Shown piece after piece: positions 1 to 7,855 of a stretch of DNA of 64,000 nucleotides. The stretch covers positions 1-64,000 of the forward strand of contig NZ_JONS01000019.1 of NCBI RefSeq assembly GCF_000711965.1. The letters are read 5' to 3'. The notes under the pieces were generated by a model. The model did not search any database. It was not told the origin of the DNA and saw only the letters and a program-made list of their open reading frames with translations. The stretch is from Actinomyces israelii DSM 43320 (GTDB lineage Bacteria; Actinomycetota; Actinomycetes; Actinomycetales; Actinomycetaceae). Each line of letters starts with the position of its first letter. Position 1 is the stretch's first letter. The translations under genes and the position numbers were made by a program.

Positions 1-2
1 GC

Positions 3-278
3 ATGAGATTATCTTATACGAGGTGCTCCGCAGACGCCAACCAGGAATCCCGCAGCAGTTGCCCCAGAATGCCATTTTGTTTAATTCCGGCCATCCCTCC
101 GATGGCGATGCGATGGTATGCGGGCGAGCAGCTGCGGCTTCTGGTGGCGGGGTACAACATGCAGTCTCCCGAGTTCAATTTCCTGGCTCCCACGAAAACC
201 CTCAACAAGGGTCGAACCGTGCTGCACGTGGGCGGCCGCTACGACTCGCACCTGTTGGCGCCCGTACTGAAACCGTGA
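3..278 (+). pseudogene. C-terminal end of a CocE/NonD-type hydrolase (cut off or broken)
   Basis: Only about the last 60 codons resemble a known family. From about position 96 the frame reads PMAMRWYAGEQLRLLVAG and later GGRYDSHLLAPV, which fits the end of the C-terminal jelly-roll domain of CocE/NonD hydrolases and X-Pro dipeptidyl-peptidases (family knowledge). The frame stays open to base 3, but codons 1-31 do not look like that family and are AT-richer, so the upstream part is either out of frame or replaced. The catalytic triad of the family lies further upstream and is absent here. The stop is TGA at 276-278, and the gene converges on the TetR gene ending at 348. This piece alone should not be active. 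Confidence 0.5.
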
Positions 279-347
279 GTGGCGGCGGACCGGCCGGAGC
301 CCTGCGGGATCGCCCTCCCCCTCGGCCCTCGGGCGCACAGGGCCTGG

Positions 348-1007
348 TCAGGCGGGTTCCAGGCGATCCCGCAGGCGCTGAAGGGTCGCCAGCAGGTCCT
401 CCCGCAAGGCCTCGGGATCGCGCTTGGCGTAGATGAGGCCTTGGAGGAAGAGCCCGTCGAGGGTGATGTGCAGCTCGGCGGCCGCCGCCTCGGCGACGTC
501 GTCGGGCAGCGGGAGGCCCTGACCGCCGGCCTCCAGCCAGTCGCTCCGCCGCAGCAGGGCGGCGACGGCCATGCGGGCGGTCGAGCGCACCGCATCCCAG
601 GAGATCTCAGCCGATGGCTGGAGGCCGGGTTCGCGGATGCTGCGCATCATGAGGGCCAGCCACAGCAGCTGCTCGGAGCGGTGCCGCTCATCGATCGGGA
701 GCGCCTCCTCGCACAGGCGCAGGGCCACGTCGAGGGCGGATGAGCGTTCGGCCAGGGTCCGTTCGGTCTCGGCGGCCTCGATGATCCCTGCGATGCGGGC
801 CTCGGCATCGGCCAGGAGCTGGCGGCCCGCGAAGACCAGCAGCTCGTCGCGGGTGGAGAAGTAGTACTGGACCGCCCCGAGTGACCAGCCCGCCTCGGCG
901 GCGACGGCGCGGATCGAGGCCGATTCGACCCCGCCACGGGAGACCACGCGCCGCAGGGCGGCCGCCAGCTCCCGGCGGCGCTGCTCGTGGTCGACCTTCT
1001 TGGGCAT
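348..1007 (-). CDS. TetR/AcrR family transcriptional regulator
   Basis: A 219-residue one-component repressor. The N-terminal helix-turn-helix spans about residues 15-60 (SIRAVAAEAGWSLGAVQYYFSTRDEL is the recognition region, with the family hallmark Y-Y-F). The rest is the helical ligand-binding and dimer domain. I start it at the ATG at 1005-1007, because the frame upstream to 1244 has no TetR similarity. It is divergent from the GAP-type membrane protein at 1159, and the 150-base gap carries a strong inverted repeat that is a likely operator. By family habit it would repress itself and the neighbour when no ligand is bound. The ligand is unknown. The ribosome site upstream of 1007 is weak. 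Confidence 0.9.
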   Translation of the reverse strand: MPKKVDHEQRRRELAAALRRVVSRGGVESASIRAVAAEAGWSLGAVQYYFSTRDELLVFAGRQLLADAEARIAGIIEAAETERTLAERSSALDVALRLCEEALPIDERHRSEQLLWLALMMRSIREPGLQPSAEISWDAVRSTARMAVAALLRRSDWLEAGGQGLPLPDDVAEAAAAELHITLDGLFLQGLIYAKRDPEALREDLLATLQRLRDRLEPA

Positions 1008-1035
1008 GGGACATGCATACCAGGTGTCCCGGAAC

Positions 1036-1079
1036 TTGACTTCAGTCAACTGTATTGCTTCAATTTCATACGGTTGACT
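1036..1079. promoter_or_regulatory. Palindromic operator between TetR and GAP genes
   Basis: Two overlapping inverted repeats share one core. TTGACT (1036-1041) faces AGTCAA (1044-1049) with a 2-base gap. AGTCAACTGTAT (1044-1055) faces ATACGGTTGACT (1068-1079), 11 of 12 pairs, with a 12-base gap. TTGACT also resembles a -35 hexamer on both strands. The position, about 30 bases upstream of the TetR start, suggests an autoregulatory site. Binding by the TetR protein is inference. Confidence 0.6.
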
Positions 1080-1158
1080 TGCAAAGGAGGACGCGCCGGC
1101 GACATCCCCCGCCGACACGCGGGCCTCCACCCCTTCCAAGACGCAGAACAGGATCCGC

Positions 1159-1875
1159 ATGAGCCTTCCCGACGTCGGAGTACTCGCCGGCCTCGCCCTC
1201 CTGGACTCCACGAGCACCGGCACCCTGACCATCCCCGCGGTCATGCTCCTCCAGCCGCGGGTGCGCTTCAGCCGGATCCTGGGCTATCTGGCCACCATCA
1301 GCCTCTTCTACTGGGGGCTCGGGCTCGCGCTGGCGACAGTGGGCACCCGGATCACGGCCTCCGCAGGACTGCAGGACGCCCTGGAGTCGCGCACCGCCTA
1401 TGCGGTACAGTTGGCGATCGGCGTCGGCCTGGTCGCCGGCAGCTACCTGGTCGACGAGGAGGCCCAGGCACGACGGCGCGCCAAGCGCGGGGACCGCACC
1501 TCCCTGACGAGCCGCCTGATGGGCACGGTCCTGGGGCCTCGCGCCCGCTGGGACGCAGTTATCGCCCTGGCCCTCGTGGCGGGGCTCATCGAGGCGGCCT
1601 CCATGCTGCCCTACCTGGGCGCCATCGGACTCATCACCCGAGCCGGGCCGCCCGCAGCGGCGGTGGCCGCGGTGCTGGCGGCATATGTCGCGGTCATGGC
1701 GGCGCCCGCACTGCTCCTGACAACCGGGCGGGCCGCCGTCGGCGACCGCCTCAATGGGACCCTGGCCCGGATCAACGCCTTCATCGAGAGGCACTCCGCC
1801 AATTCACTGGCCTGGGTCATGGGCATCCTGGGCTTCCTCCTGGCGGCGGACGCCCTGGGCGCCCTCCTGGCGTGA
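1159..1875 (+). CDS. GAP/Sap-family integral membrane protein (SfLAP-like)
   Basis: A 238-residue membrane protein with about six hydrophobic segments (near 5-25, 38-58, 80-98, 133-155, 165-190 and 215-237). The start GLALLDSTSTGTLTIPAVML matches the conserved opening of the actinobacterial GAP family, formerly called sulfolipid-1-addressing protein, whose members are thought to help export lipids or peptidolipids (family knowledge). A charged loop (residues about 100-118) separates the two halves, as usual for the family. ATG at 1159 follows AGGAT at a normal distance. A strong unpaired Shine-Dalgarno sequence (1084-1092) lies 67 bases further upstream with no start codon near it. The gene is divergent from, and probably controlled by, the TetR gene. 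The substrate is unknown. Confidence 0.75.
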   Translation: MSLPDVGVLAGLALLDSTSTGTLTIPAVMLLQPRVRFSRILGYLATISLFYWGLGLALATVGTRITASAGLQDALESRTAYAVQLAIGVGLVAGSYLVDEEAQARRRAKRGDRTSLTSRLMGTVLGPRARWDAVIALALVAGLIEAASMLPYLGAIGLITRAGPPAAAVAAVLAAYVAVMAAPALLLTTGRAAVGDRLNGTLARINAFIERHSANSLAWVMGILGFLLAADALGALLA

Positions 1876-1925
1876 ACCGCGCCGGTCAGCCGCGATCCGC
1901 AGCCGCGCCTATCGCCCCACCTGCG

Positions 1926-1994
1926 TCGAGATTGACATTGTCGTACGAGATCGGCGGTGTCACCGTCTATCTCGTACGACAATGTCAATCTCGA
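1926..1994. repeat. Perfect 26-base inverted repeat (intergenic)
   Basis: The arms at 1926-1951 and 1969-1994 are exact reverse complements over 26 bases. The 17-base centre is itself nearly palindromic (CGGTG-T-CACCG), so the whole 69 bases can fold into one long hairpin or cruciform. The outer part contains TGACATTGTCGTACGAG. It sits 50 bases after the GAP gene and 53 before the next gene. It has no T-run, so it is not a classical intrinsic terminator, though it could stop or stabilise transcripts. It is not a copy of the ACCGATCTCGG repeat family found elsewhere in the window. Confidence 0.9.
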
Positions 1995-2046
1995 CGGGCC
2001 GTATTCTGCCACTCCGGGGATTCCCCGCACCGATTAGCCTCGCGAC

Positions 2047-2433
2047 ATGAGCTACGACATCCTGGTCTTCGATCCCGCAGCCGTCTCCGACGCCGACTTC
2101 TCCGCCTGGTGGGAGGAGCAGTCCGCCTGGCCCGAGGACCACTCCTACTCCGACCCGGCCGTGACCACCCCCGAGCTCCGGGCGTTCTACGCGGACATGC
2201 GCCAGCGGTTCCCGGATATGGATGCGCTGACCGACGAGGAACTCGACGCCAACCCCGGCCTGGAGGACCGCATGATCGAGTACACCATCGGGAGCCGCCT
2301 CATCTACATGGCCTTCCCCTGGAGCCGGGCCGAGCAGGCCGGCACCGCCGTCGAGACCACGGCCCTGCGTCACGGCGTGGCCATCGCCTGGGTCAGCGAG
2401 AGCACCACCACCGTCCCGATCCAGCGCCCCTGA
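2047..2433 (+). CDS. Hypothetical protein, 128 aa
   Basis: I do not recognise the family. The product is an acidic soluble protein without signal peptide or membrane segment, starting MSYDILVFDPAAVSDADF and rich in W, Y, D and E in the first half (SAWWEEQSAWPEDHSY). Its composition and opening resemble small actinobacterial proteins often found near SMI1/KNR4 genes, and an SMI1/KNR4 gene does follow 60 bases downstream on the same strand. The two may form a transcription unit. Codon use is normal for the window. The start ATG at 2047 lacks a strong ribosome site. The 26-base inverted repeat lies just upstream. Confidence 0.7.
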   Translation: MSYDILVFDPAAVSDADFSAWWEEQSAWPEDHSYSDPAVTTPELRAFYADMRQRFPDMDALTDEELDANPGLEDRMIEYTIGSRLIYMAFPWSRAEQAGTAVETTALRHGVAIAWVSESTTTVPIQRP

Positions 2434-2492
2434 TTTCCGTCGCGCCTCAGAGACGCTGACGCCCCTGCCGCACAGCCCGTTACCATAGCGCG

Positions 2493-3186
2493 ATGGGTGA
2501 GACCTCGCACGACAATGACCTGATGGCCCGCCTGGGGCGGATCAGCGCCGGGATCACCCAGCTCCCGTGCCCCAAGCCCGAACCGCCCTCGCCTGAGCTC
2601 AAGCTCATCCGCAGGCTGCTCGAGGTGCCCGAGGAACCCGAGCCGCACTGGGGGCCACCGCTGTCGGACGCCGAGCTCGCCGAGTGCGAGCAGTGCCTGG
2701 GCGTGAGCCTTCCCGAGGACTACCGGGCCTTTCTGACACGGGTGACACGTGGCGGCGACTGGCCGTTCTGTCTCGTGTGGGAGCCGGGCGAGGGGAGCTC
2801 CGAGTTCGGGGGCGGCCTGCGTCCAGACCTGCCCTTCCCCTATACCGACTCCGACCCCCTGGTGATCGCCGAGAGCAACCGGCAGGAGTATGAGGAGCAG
2901 CTCTCAAGCGGCGCCGTGAATCACGGGTTCGTCCCCCCTGTCGACCGACGGCTGCGGCATGAACTACATCCTGGTGGTCACCGCCGCAGACCCGTCCGCG
3001 ATCGGGACTGTGTGGGCCCACGACCTGCCCGACGACCTCGGGATCCGGCCCCTGCACGACCCCGACACCGGCAGGCCCCTACGCTTCCTGGAGCGGATGG
3101 AGCGCTCCATGGGACGCTGCCGCGCACTGCTCGAGGATGGGGAGGATCTCTACTTCCTCCACACGTTCGCCCGCCCTCCCATGTGA
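2493..3186 (+). pseudogene. SMI1/KNR4 family protein, frame broken at a C6 run
   Basis: The first part (from ATG 2493) carries the SMI1/KNR4 start: LSDAELAECEQCLGVSLPEDYRAFLTRV, then GDWPFCLVWEPG. The frame then runs into unrelated sequence. The continuation lies in the next frame (PLSTDGCGMNYILVVTA, then GTVWAHDLPDD), which is the conserved GCG-Y-LVV block of the family, and ends at 3186. The switch falls in CCCCCC at 2933-2938; taking out one C gives a single continuous product of about 230 residues. Family members are often immunity proteins of contact-dependent or secreted toxins (family knowledge). No toxin gene is visible nearby. The shift could be a sequencing error or a real inactivation. 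Confidence 0.8.
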
Positions 3187-3255
3187 GATCCCGGGTCCGG
3201 CCGCGCTCGAACACTCCGTCCGCGCCTGTATCTGAGCGGCGCCCGCACCACGCCT

Positions 3256-3648
3256 CTACCAGAGGGTCGCGAGTCCCGGGAACGTGGCGAACGCCGGGTC
3301 AACAGTGACGAGTACCAGGGACTCCCGGATCGCCTGGGCGGCGAGCATGCGGTCGAACGGGTCGCGATGCCCCCACTCCAGCTGGCCGCTCAGACGAGCA
3401 TGGTGCCACGCGATCGACAGCACTTCTGCTCCAAGCCGTGCGACATGGTCCTCAAGCGCGTCCAACCATGGACCGGCCCCGGGGAGCTTGCCGATACGGT
3501 GCTTGGTGAACAGCTCCCACGCGCTCGCCGTGGACACCACCAAACGGCTCTCCCGCGAGCGCAGCACCCCGACAGCACCAGCCCCCAGACGGGAAGGCTC
3601 ATTGATCGCCCACATCAGGGCGTGCGTATCCAGCAGGTAGCCATTCAT
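3256..3648 (-). CDS. vapC: VapC-type PIN-domain toxin
   Basis: A 130-residue PIN-domain ribonuclease. The conserved acidic residues are visible: D7 in YLLDTHALMW, the Glu of TASAWELFTKHRIG and the Asp of HRDPFDRMLAAQA, which bind the metal used to cut RNA (family knowledge). Length is typical. It overlaps the antitoxin gene by four bases (ATGA, 3645-3648), the usual coupling of antitoxin-first vapBC operons. The LLDTHALMW plus W(G)HRDPFDR pattern fits the subgroup paired with Phd/YefM-type antitoxins. No defects are seen. Confidence 0.93.
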   Translation of the reverse strand: MNGYLLDTHALMWAINEPSRLGAGAVGVLRSRESRLVVSTASAWELFTKHRIGKLPGAGPWLDALEDHVARLGAEVLSIAWHHARLSGQLEWGHRDPFDRMLAAQAIRESLVLVTVDPAFATFPGLATLW

Positions 3649-3869
3649 GCCTCCTCCCAGGCACGCAGCTCCTCCTCGGGCAGCTCGTCGAAGAAGGAGT
3701 CAGGCAGCCGATAGCCGCCGAACCCGAGCTCGCGCTCGCCGTCGTCAACCGGGACCAGCCGTGCGACGATCCGCCTCCCCCGAGCGATACTGATCGTGGA
3801 GCCGCTCTCGACCTCCTTCAGCAGCGCAGACAGATGGGTCTTGGCCTCCTGAACCTTCACCGTCCTCAT
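3645..3869 (-). CDS. vapB: Phd/YefM-type antitoxin (VapB)
   Basis: A 74-residue antitoxin. The first half (MRTVKVQEAKTHLSALLKEV, then GSTISIARGRRIVARLVP) is the Phd/YefM DNA-binding fold. The acidic C-terminal third (PDSFFDELPEEELRAWEEA) is the flexible toxin-binding tail. I start it at the ATG at 3867-3869 because the MRTVKVQEAK motif is the usual start of the family; an upstream ATG at 3905 would add 12 unrelated residues. An inverted repeat at 3888-3909 just upstream is a fitting autoregulatory operator. It is the first gene of the toxin-antitoxin operon. Confidence 0.92.
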   Translation of the reverse strand: MRTVKVQEAKTHLSALLKEVESGSTISIARGRRIVARLVPVDDGERELGFGGYRLPDSFFDELPEEELRAWEEA

Positions 3870-3887
3870 GCGGCCATGATCACCTAT

Positions 3888-3909
3888 CTGGTTCATGTTG
3901 GTCAACCAG
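3888..3909. promoter_or_regulatory. Putative vapBC operator
   Basis: CTGGTT (3888-3893) and AACCAG (3904-3909) form an inverted repeat separated by 10 bases, centred about 30 bases upstream of the antitoxin start. Phd/YefM antitoxins normally bind such palindromes in their own promoter. Binding is inferred from position only. Confidence 0.45.
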
Positions 3910-3930
3910 CCTGGTCAGCTAGGACTCGCG

Positions 3931-3980
3931 TATTCCGGAACCGATCTCGGTACAGGAATCGACCGATCTCGGCTAAGGGG
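3931..3980 (+). repeat. Interspersed repeat, copy A
   Basis: Two CCGATCTCGG boxes (3941-3950 and 3963-3972) lie 22 bases apart, about two turns of the helix, with GGAAT between and GCTAAGGGG after. It matches copies near 13256, 19111 and 53902. It lies between the end of the ABC permease gene (4020) and the vapB promoter region. Confidence 0.85.
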
Positions 3981-4019
3981 CTCGGGTGGTCAGGAATCAG
4001 GGAACCAGCGCTCAGAGAG

Positions 4020-5762
4020 TCAGGCGGTCAGGTCCCGACGGCGTCCGGCCGCGTCGGCCACAGCCACCAGCACGACTGCGAGCGCCGCGCACACCGCAGG
4101 CCCGATCCACGGCCCGCCCTCCCCCAGCAGGAGTCGCGCCCCTTCGCTCGCCCCGGCAGTCCCGGCCTCCGGTACCGGCAGCTGGGGGACGTGCGTGAAG
4201 GGCGAGAGGTCGAGCAGCCACTGTGGGGCCCGGGCCGTCGGCCCCAGCACCGTGATGCTCAGGGCCAGCAGGTAGGCGCCCCACCCCAGGGGCCGGGCGA
4301 GTCGGGGCACCACCGCGTGCAGGGCCAGCAGCCACGCGCCGGTCAGGAGCACCGCCGGCAGCTGGGCCGCCAGCCCGGCGACAAGGCCGCCGGCCAGCAC
4401 CCAGGGCCTGGCAGTCGCCGGCGAGTCCTGAGCCATGAGAGCGGGAACCGCGCCGGCCGCCAGCCCCAGGGCGATGGCCGCGAGCATGGCCGCGCTCCCG
4501 GCGGCCGCCACCACGGCCCGGGCTGCGAGCCATCGGCGTCGGGACACCGGGGCGGACAAGACGCTCGCCGTCAGCCCGCGCTCCTCCTCCCCCACGGCGC
4601 CCCCGGCCAGGGCGACGGCGCAGGCCGCGGTGAGGATCCCGCCGTACCTGATGATCATGGCGAGGTAGGTCTGGACGCTCAGCTGGTCGCCGAAGAAGGC
4701 CTGCATGGCCGGGTTGTCGGCGACCATCTGCTGGAAGGAGCTCTCGATGGTGGGGGCGAAGACGCCGTAGGTCAGGCCGAAGGCCAGACCGCCCACCACC
4801 CACCAGCCTCGGGCGGCGGCGCTCGTGCGCAGGGCCAGCCCCAGGGCGCCCGCGGGCCCACGGCTCCGGGTGCGCCAGGCCCCCGCGCCCGTGACCCGCC
4901 CCTCGCCCAGCTCGCGCCCGGCGTGCAGGGCCAGGCCCGCACCGATGAGGACGACGGCGACGCCGGCCAGCAGCCCCAGGGGCGCCCAGCGCAGGTCCAC
5001 GTACACGCGGCTCTGCTGGATGAGGCCGATGGGGGTCAGCCAGGACAGGAGGGAGACGGCGGCGCCGGTACCGCCGCCTGCGCTCCCGGCATCGCCCAGG
5101 CCGCGCAGCAGGAACCAGGCCAGGACCAGCATGAGGCCGCCTCCGCGGGCGGAGCGGGCCGACGGCGCCAGGGCGCCCAGGACCAGTCCGCTTCCGGCCG
5201 CGGCCAGGGCCACGAGGAGCAGTCCGGCCCCCACCACCAGGCAGCCGGCCGCCTCCAGGCCTCCTGCCAGAGCGGCCAGGGCGCACAGCACCGACATCAC
5301 CAGGGCTGCCAGGCCCGCAGAGCACAGCGCCGCCCGGGCACTCTCACCGCGTCCCACGGGGGCGGAGCGCAGCAGCTCGCTCGGGCCTCCCTCCTCGTCC
5401 CCGCGGGTGCGCGCGATCACCATGAGCACTCCCATGAGGGCGGCGACGAGGGCCAGCCAGCCCAGGGCCTGGGCGGCGAAGAGCGCGCCCATGGTGGGGG
5501 AGGCCGCGTCCATGCCGAAGCCGGGGCCGGTGAAGACGGCGGCCGCGGGAGTCGAGTAGGTCAGGGCGGCGGCCCTGCGCTCCTCGACGGTGGAGTACAT
5601 GGTGTTGAACATGGCCACGCAGTAGAGGGCCAGCACTCCTCCGCCCAGGGACCAGGCCAGGATGCTGCGCCGCTCACGACACAGGACCAGGCGGGTCAGT
5701 GGGGAGATCACGGCCCCGCGCGCCCTCGCCCGGGGAAGGGCGGCGGCCCGGCTCGCGCTCAT
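4020..5762 (-). CDS. ABC-2 type exporter permease (two fused membrane halves)
   Basis: A 580-residue integral membrane protein of the actinobacterial polyketide/drug exporter permease type. Two six-helix-like halves are visible: residues about 20-260 (GVLALYCVAMFNTMYS, MGALFAAQALGWLALVAALMG and others) and about 300-570 (GGLAFGLTYGVFAPTIE onward). The loop after each first pair contains the family pattern TRGDEEGGPSELLRSAPVGR and later GEEERGLTASVLSAPVSR, an internal repeat typical of this permease group. Its start overlaps the ATPase stop by four bases (5759-5762), so the two are translated together. With the TetR gene in front this is a self-regulated efflux operon. The substrate cannot be told from sequence. 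Confidence 0.92.
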   Translation of the reverse strand: MSASRAAALPRARARGAVISPLTRLVLCRERRSILAWSLGGGVLALYCVAMFNTMYSTVEERRAAALTYSTPAAAVFTGPGFGMDAASPTMGALFAAQALGWLALVAALMGVLMVIARTRGDEEGGPSELLRSAPVGRGESARAALCSAGLAALVMSVLCALAALAGGLEAAGCLVVGAGLLLVALAAAGSGLVLGALAPSARSARGGGLMLVLAWFLLRGLGDAGSAGGGTGAAVSLLSWLTPIGLIQQSRVYVDLRWAPLGLLAGVAVVLIGAGLALHAGRELGEGRVTGAGAWRTRSRGPAGALGLALRTSAAARGWWVVGGLAFGLTYGVFAPTIESSFQQMVADNPAMQAFFGDQLSVQTYLAMIIRYGGILTAACAVALAGGAVGEEERGLTASVLSAPVSRRRWLAARAVVAAAGSAAMLAAIALGLAAGAVPALMAQDSPATARPWVLAGGLVAGLAAQLPAVLLTGAWLLALHAVVPRLARPLGWGAYLLALSITVLGPTARAPQWLLDLSPFTHVPQLPVPEAGTAGASEGARLLLGEGGPWIGPAVCAALAVVLVAVADAAGRRRDLTA

Positions 5763-6868
5763 GAGGCCGCCTCCTCATCCTGAGCGGCCGGGCCGGCTGG
5801 GAGAGCGGGAGCGGCCGGACCGGTTGGGCAGGCCGGGCGCGCAGCACCGGCGGAGCCCGCCGCCGCGCCGTCGTCGACGCCCTCGACACATCCAGCGCCC
5901 TCGTAGTGACGCAGGAAGAGCTCCTCGAGGCTCGGCGGGGCCGCGGTGAGCGAGCGCAGCCCGAGGGGGGCCAGGCGCTCCATGACCTCGGCGTTGCGAG
6001 CCGGCTCGATGCTCAGCTCGACCTCCCAGCCCCCGCCGTCGTCCTGCGCCCGGGCGGTGACGCGCAGGTCGTGAACCCCGGCGAGCCCGCCCAGGGCCTG
6101 CGGGTCGCGCTCGACGACGGCGTGCACGCGGGTGCGCAGCATGCCGCGGATGCGGTGCAGGGGCCCGCTCTCGACGGTGCGCCCGGCGCGCACGATGGTG
6201 ACGGTGTCGCACAGCCGGTCCACCTCGGACAGGATGTGGCTGGACAGCAGGACCGCCGCCCCGCGCCCGGCCGCCTCGGCGACGCACCGGTTGAAGACCT
6301 CCTCCATGAGCGGGTCCAGGCCGGATGTCGGCTCATCCATAACGAGCAGGTCCACGGGCTCGCTCAGGGCGGCGATGAGGGCGACTTTCTGCCGGTTGCC
6401 CTTGGAGTAGGCGCGGACCTTCTTGGAGGGGTCCAGGTCGAAGCGCTGGACGAGCTCGTCTCGTCGCCTGCTCGCCTCAGCCGCGCGCCCGGCGCCGTCG
6501 GGCTCCTCCCTGTCCCGCCGCCGACGGCGCAGCGAGGCGAGGGCCTCAAGGGTCTGGCCTCCGGTGAGCCCCGGCCACAGGGCGACGTCGCCGGGCACGT
6601 AGGCCAGGCGGGAGTGGAGGGCGACGGCGTCGTCCCAGGGGTCGGCTCCGAAGAGCCGGGCGCGTCCGCCGTCGGCGCGGATCATGCCCAGCAGGATGCG
6701 CAGGGTGGTGGACTTGCCGGCGCCGTTGGGACCGAGGAAGCCCGCCACCTCGCCGGGGGCGACGACCAGGTCCAGGCCGTTCAGTGCGCGGGTGGCGGTG
6801 CGTCCGCGACCGAAGGTCTTGGTCAGGCCCGCGATGTCGACGACGGCGCCGGGTGCGCTGGAGCTCAT
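5759..6868 (-). CDS. ABC transporter ATP-binding protein (exporter)
   Basis: A 369-residue ATPase subunit of the exporter. Visible motifs are Walker A GPNGAGKST, signature YSKGNRQKVALIAAL, Walker B LLVMDEPTSGLDP and the H-loop SSHILSEVDRL. The Q-loop region is YVPGDVALWP. After the ATPase core a DUF4162-like C-terminal domain follows (VVERDPQALGGLAG to LEELFLRHYEG), then a low-complexity Ala/Gly/Pro tail of about 45 residues that is probably not structured. It starts at ATG 6866-6868, overlapping the TetR stop by four bases. Upstream in-frame sequence belongs to the TetR gene in another frame. Confidence 0.94.
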   Translation of the reverse strand: MSSSAPGAVVDIAGLTKTFGRGRTATRALNGLDLVVAPGEVAGFLGPNGAGKSTTLRILLGMIRADGGRARLFGADPWDDAVALHSRLAYVPGDVALWPGLTGGQTLEALASLRRRRRDREEPDGAGRAAEASRRRDELVQRFDLDPSKKVRAYSKGNRQKVALIAALSEPVDLLVMDEPTSGLDPLMEEVFNRCVAEAAGRGAAVLLSSHILSEVDRLCDTVTIVRAGRTVESGPLHRIRGMLRTRVHAVVERDPQALGGLAGVHDLRVTARAQDDGGGWEVELSIEPARNAEVMERLAPLGLRSLTAAPPSLEELFLRHYEGAGCVEGVDDGAAAGSAGAARPACPTGPAAPALPAGPAAQDEEAAS

Positions 6869-7584
6869 GAGTCCTCCCGGGGCGAGCCTGGTCGGGGCGT
6901 CCGGGGCTCGGCCGGGGTGTCGGCCGGAGCCTCGGCAGGGGAGGTGGCCGAGGTGGCCCGGACGTAGTCGGCGTAGAGCCCGGGGTCGGTGAACAGGGGC
7001 CGGGAGTAGAGCTCTGCGGTGACGGGGCCGTAGCGGTCGATGAACTCGCCGACGGCGGACTCGATGTCGCCGGGGTCGGAGGCCTCGTAGCGGGCGAAGA
7101 GCAGCAGGGCCCCGAACCCGGAGTAGAGGAGGTAGCGGGCGCGCGCCTCCTCGTTGCGGGAGGGGGTGATGGTCCCGGCCTCGACGGCGGCGGCCGTGTA
7201 GGACACGGCATCCTTGACGAAGAGGTCCAGCAGCTCGGTGGCGAGCTCGCCGCCCTCCGCGATCGAGCGCATGGCGTAGGCGGTGGCCGGGACGTACTTC
7301 TCGACCTGGGACATCTGGGTCATGAGGTCCACGGGGCCGCCGAAGTAGGTCGAGGCGCTCTTGGCCTCCATGGTCAGGCGCAGCACCTCGGCGTCGCAGG
7401 CGCGGCGCAGGCCGTCCTTGGAGCCGAAGTGGTGGGTGATGAGCCCGGCGGTGACCCCGGCGTCGGCCGCGATGGCGCGCAGGCCTACGCCGAAGCCGTC
7501 GCGGGCGAAGCGGCGCAGGGCCGCGTTGCGGATGCGGGCGGCGGCGGTGAGGTCCGGGTCCGGAGACGACGGAATTGAACACAT
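6865..7584 (-). CDS. TetR family regulator of the ABC exporter operon
   Basis: A 239-residue repressor with an N-terminal HTH (residues about 15-62: RIRNAALRRFARDGFGVGLRAIAADAGVTAGLITHHFGSKDGL in outline) and a C-terminal domain of the TetR_C group often linked to ABC exporters. The last 30 residues are a Pro/Ala/Glu-rich tail. I start at ATG 7582-7584 because the HTH begins at the normal distance after it; another ATG lies 36 bases upstream. It is the first gene of a three-gene operon with ATGA overlaps at both junctions, so it probably represses its own operon. TATAGC about 10 bases upstream of the start may be part of a promoter giving a very short leader. Confidence 0.92.
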   Translation of the reverse strand: MCSIPSSPDPDLTAAARIRNAALRRFARDGFGVGLRAIAADAGVTAGLITHHFGSKDGLRRACDAEVLRLTMEAKSASTYFGGPVDLMTQMSQVEKYVPATAYAMRSIAEGGELATELLDLFVKDAVSYTAAAVEAGTITPSRNEEARARYLLYSGFGALLLFARYEASDPGDIESAVGEFIDRYGPVTAELYSRPLFTDPGLYADYVRATSATSPAEAPADTPAEPRTPRPGSPREDS

Positions 7585-7771
7585 GATTAGGATGCTATAC
7601 GAACGTCTAGGATGGCGCAAGAGCCTCCACGCCCCGCCTCGTCGCGCCCGGCGCCGCCCGCGCTCTCAGGCAGGAAGAACCGACAGGCCGCTGCGTTACC
7701 ATATCGAGCCATTACGATTCGGCCTCCTTTCTTGAGAGGTTCGACATCGGGTTGCTAATCTCCTCCAGGAA

Positions 7772-7826
7772 ATGCGGGAAGTCACGATCCCCACATGAGA
7801 TGGATATTTCTCACACCTTCCCGCAT
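7772..7826 (+). promoter_or_regulatory. Structured leader upstream of surface protein gene
   Basis: ATGCGGGAAG (7772-7781) and CTTCCCGCAT (7817-7826) are perfect reverse complements. Inside them TGAGA (7796-7800) pairs with TCTCA (7809-7813). The RNA would fold into a two-level hairpin ending 30 bases before the start codon at 7856. It is far from a T-run, so a role in mRNA stability or translation control is more likely than termination. The function is inferred. The rest of the 270-base gap to the TetR gene shows no gene. Confidence 0.5.
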
Positions 7827-7855
7827 AGACCCTACCCCCTTCTGAGAGGACTCCC

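Noticed and set aside
3834-5783. 649-codon open frame on the + strand
   Set aside because: It lies opposite the ABC permease, has very biased Gly/Gln/Arg/Ala content and no domain. It is an antisense shadow of a GC-rich gene.
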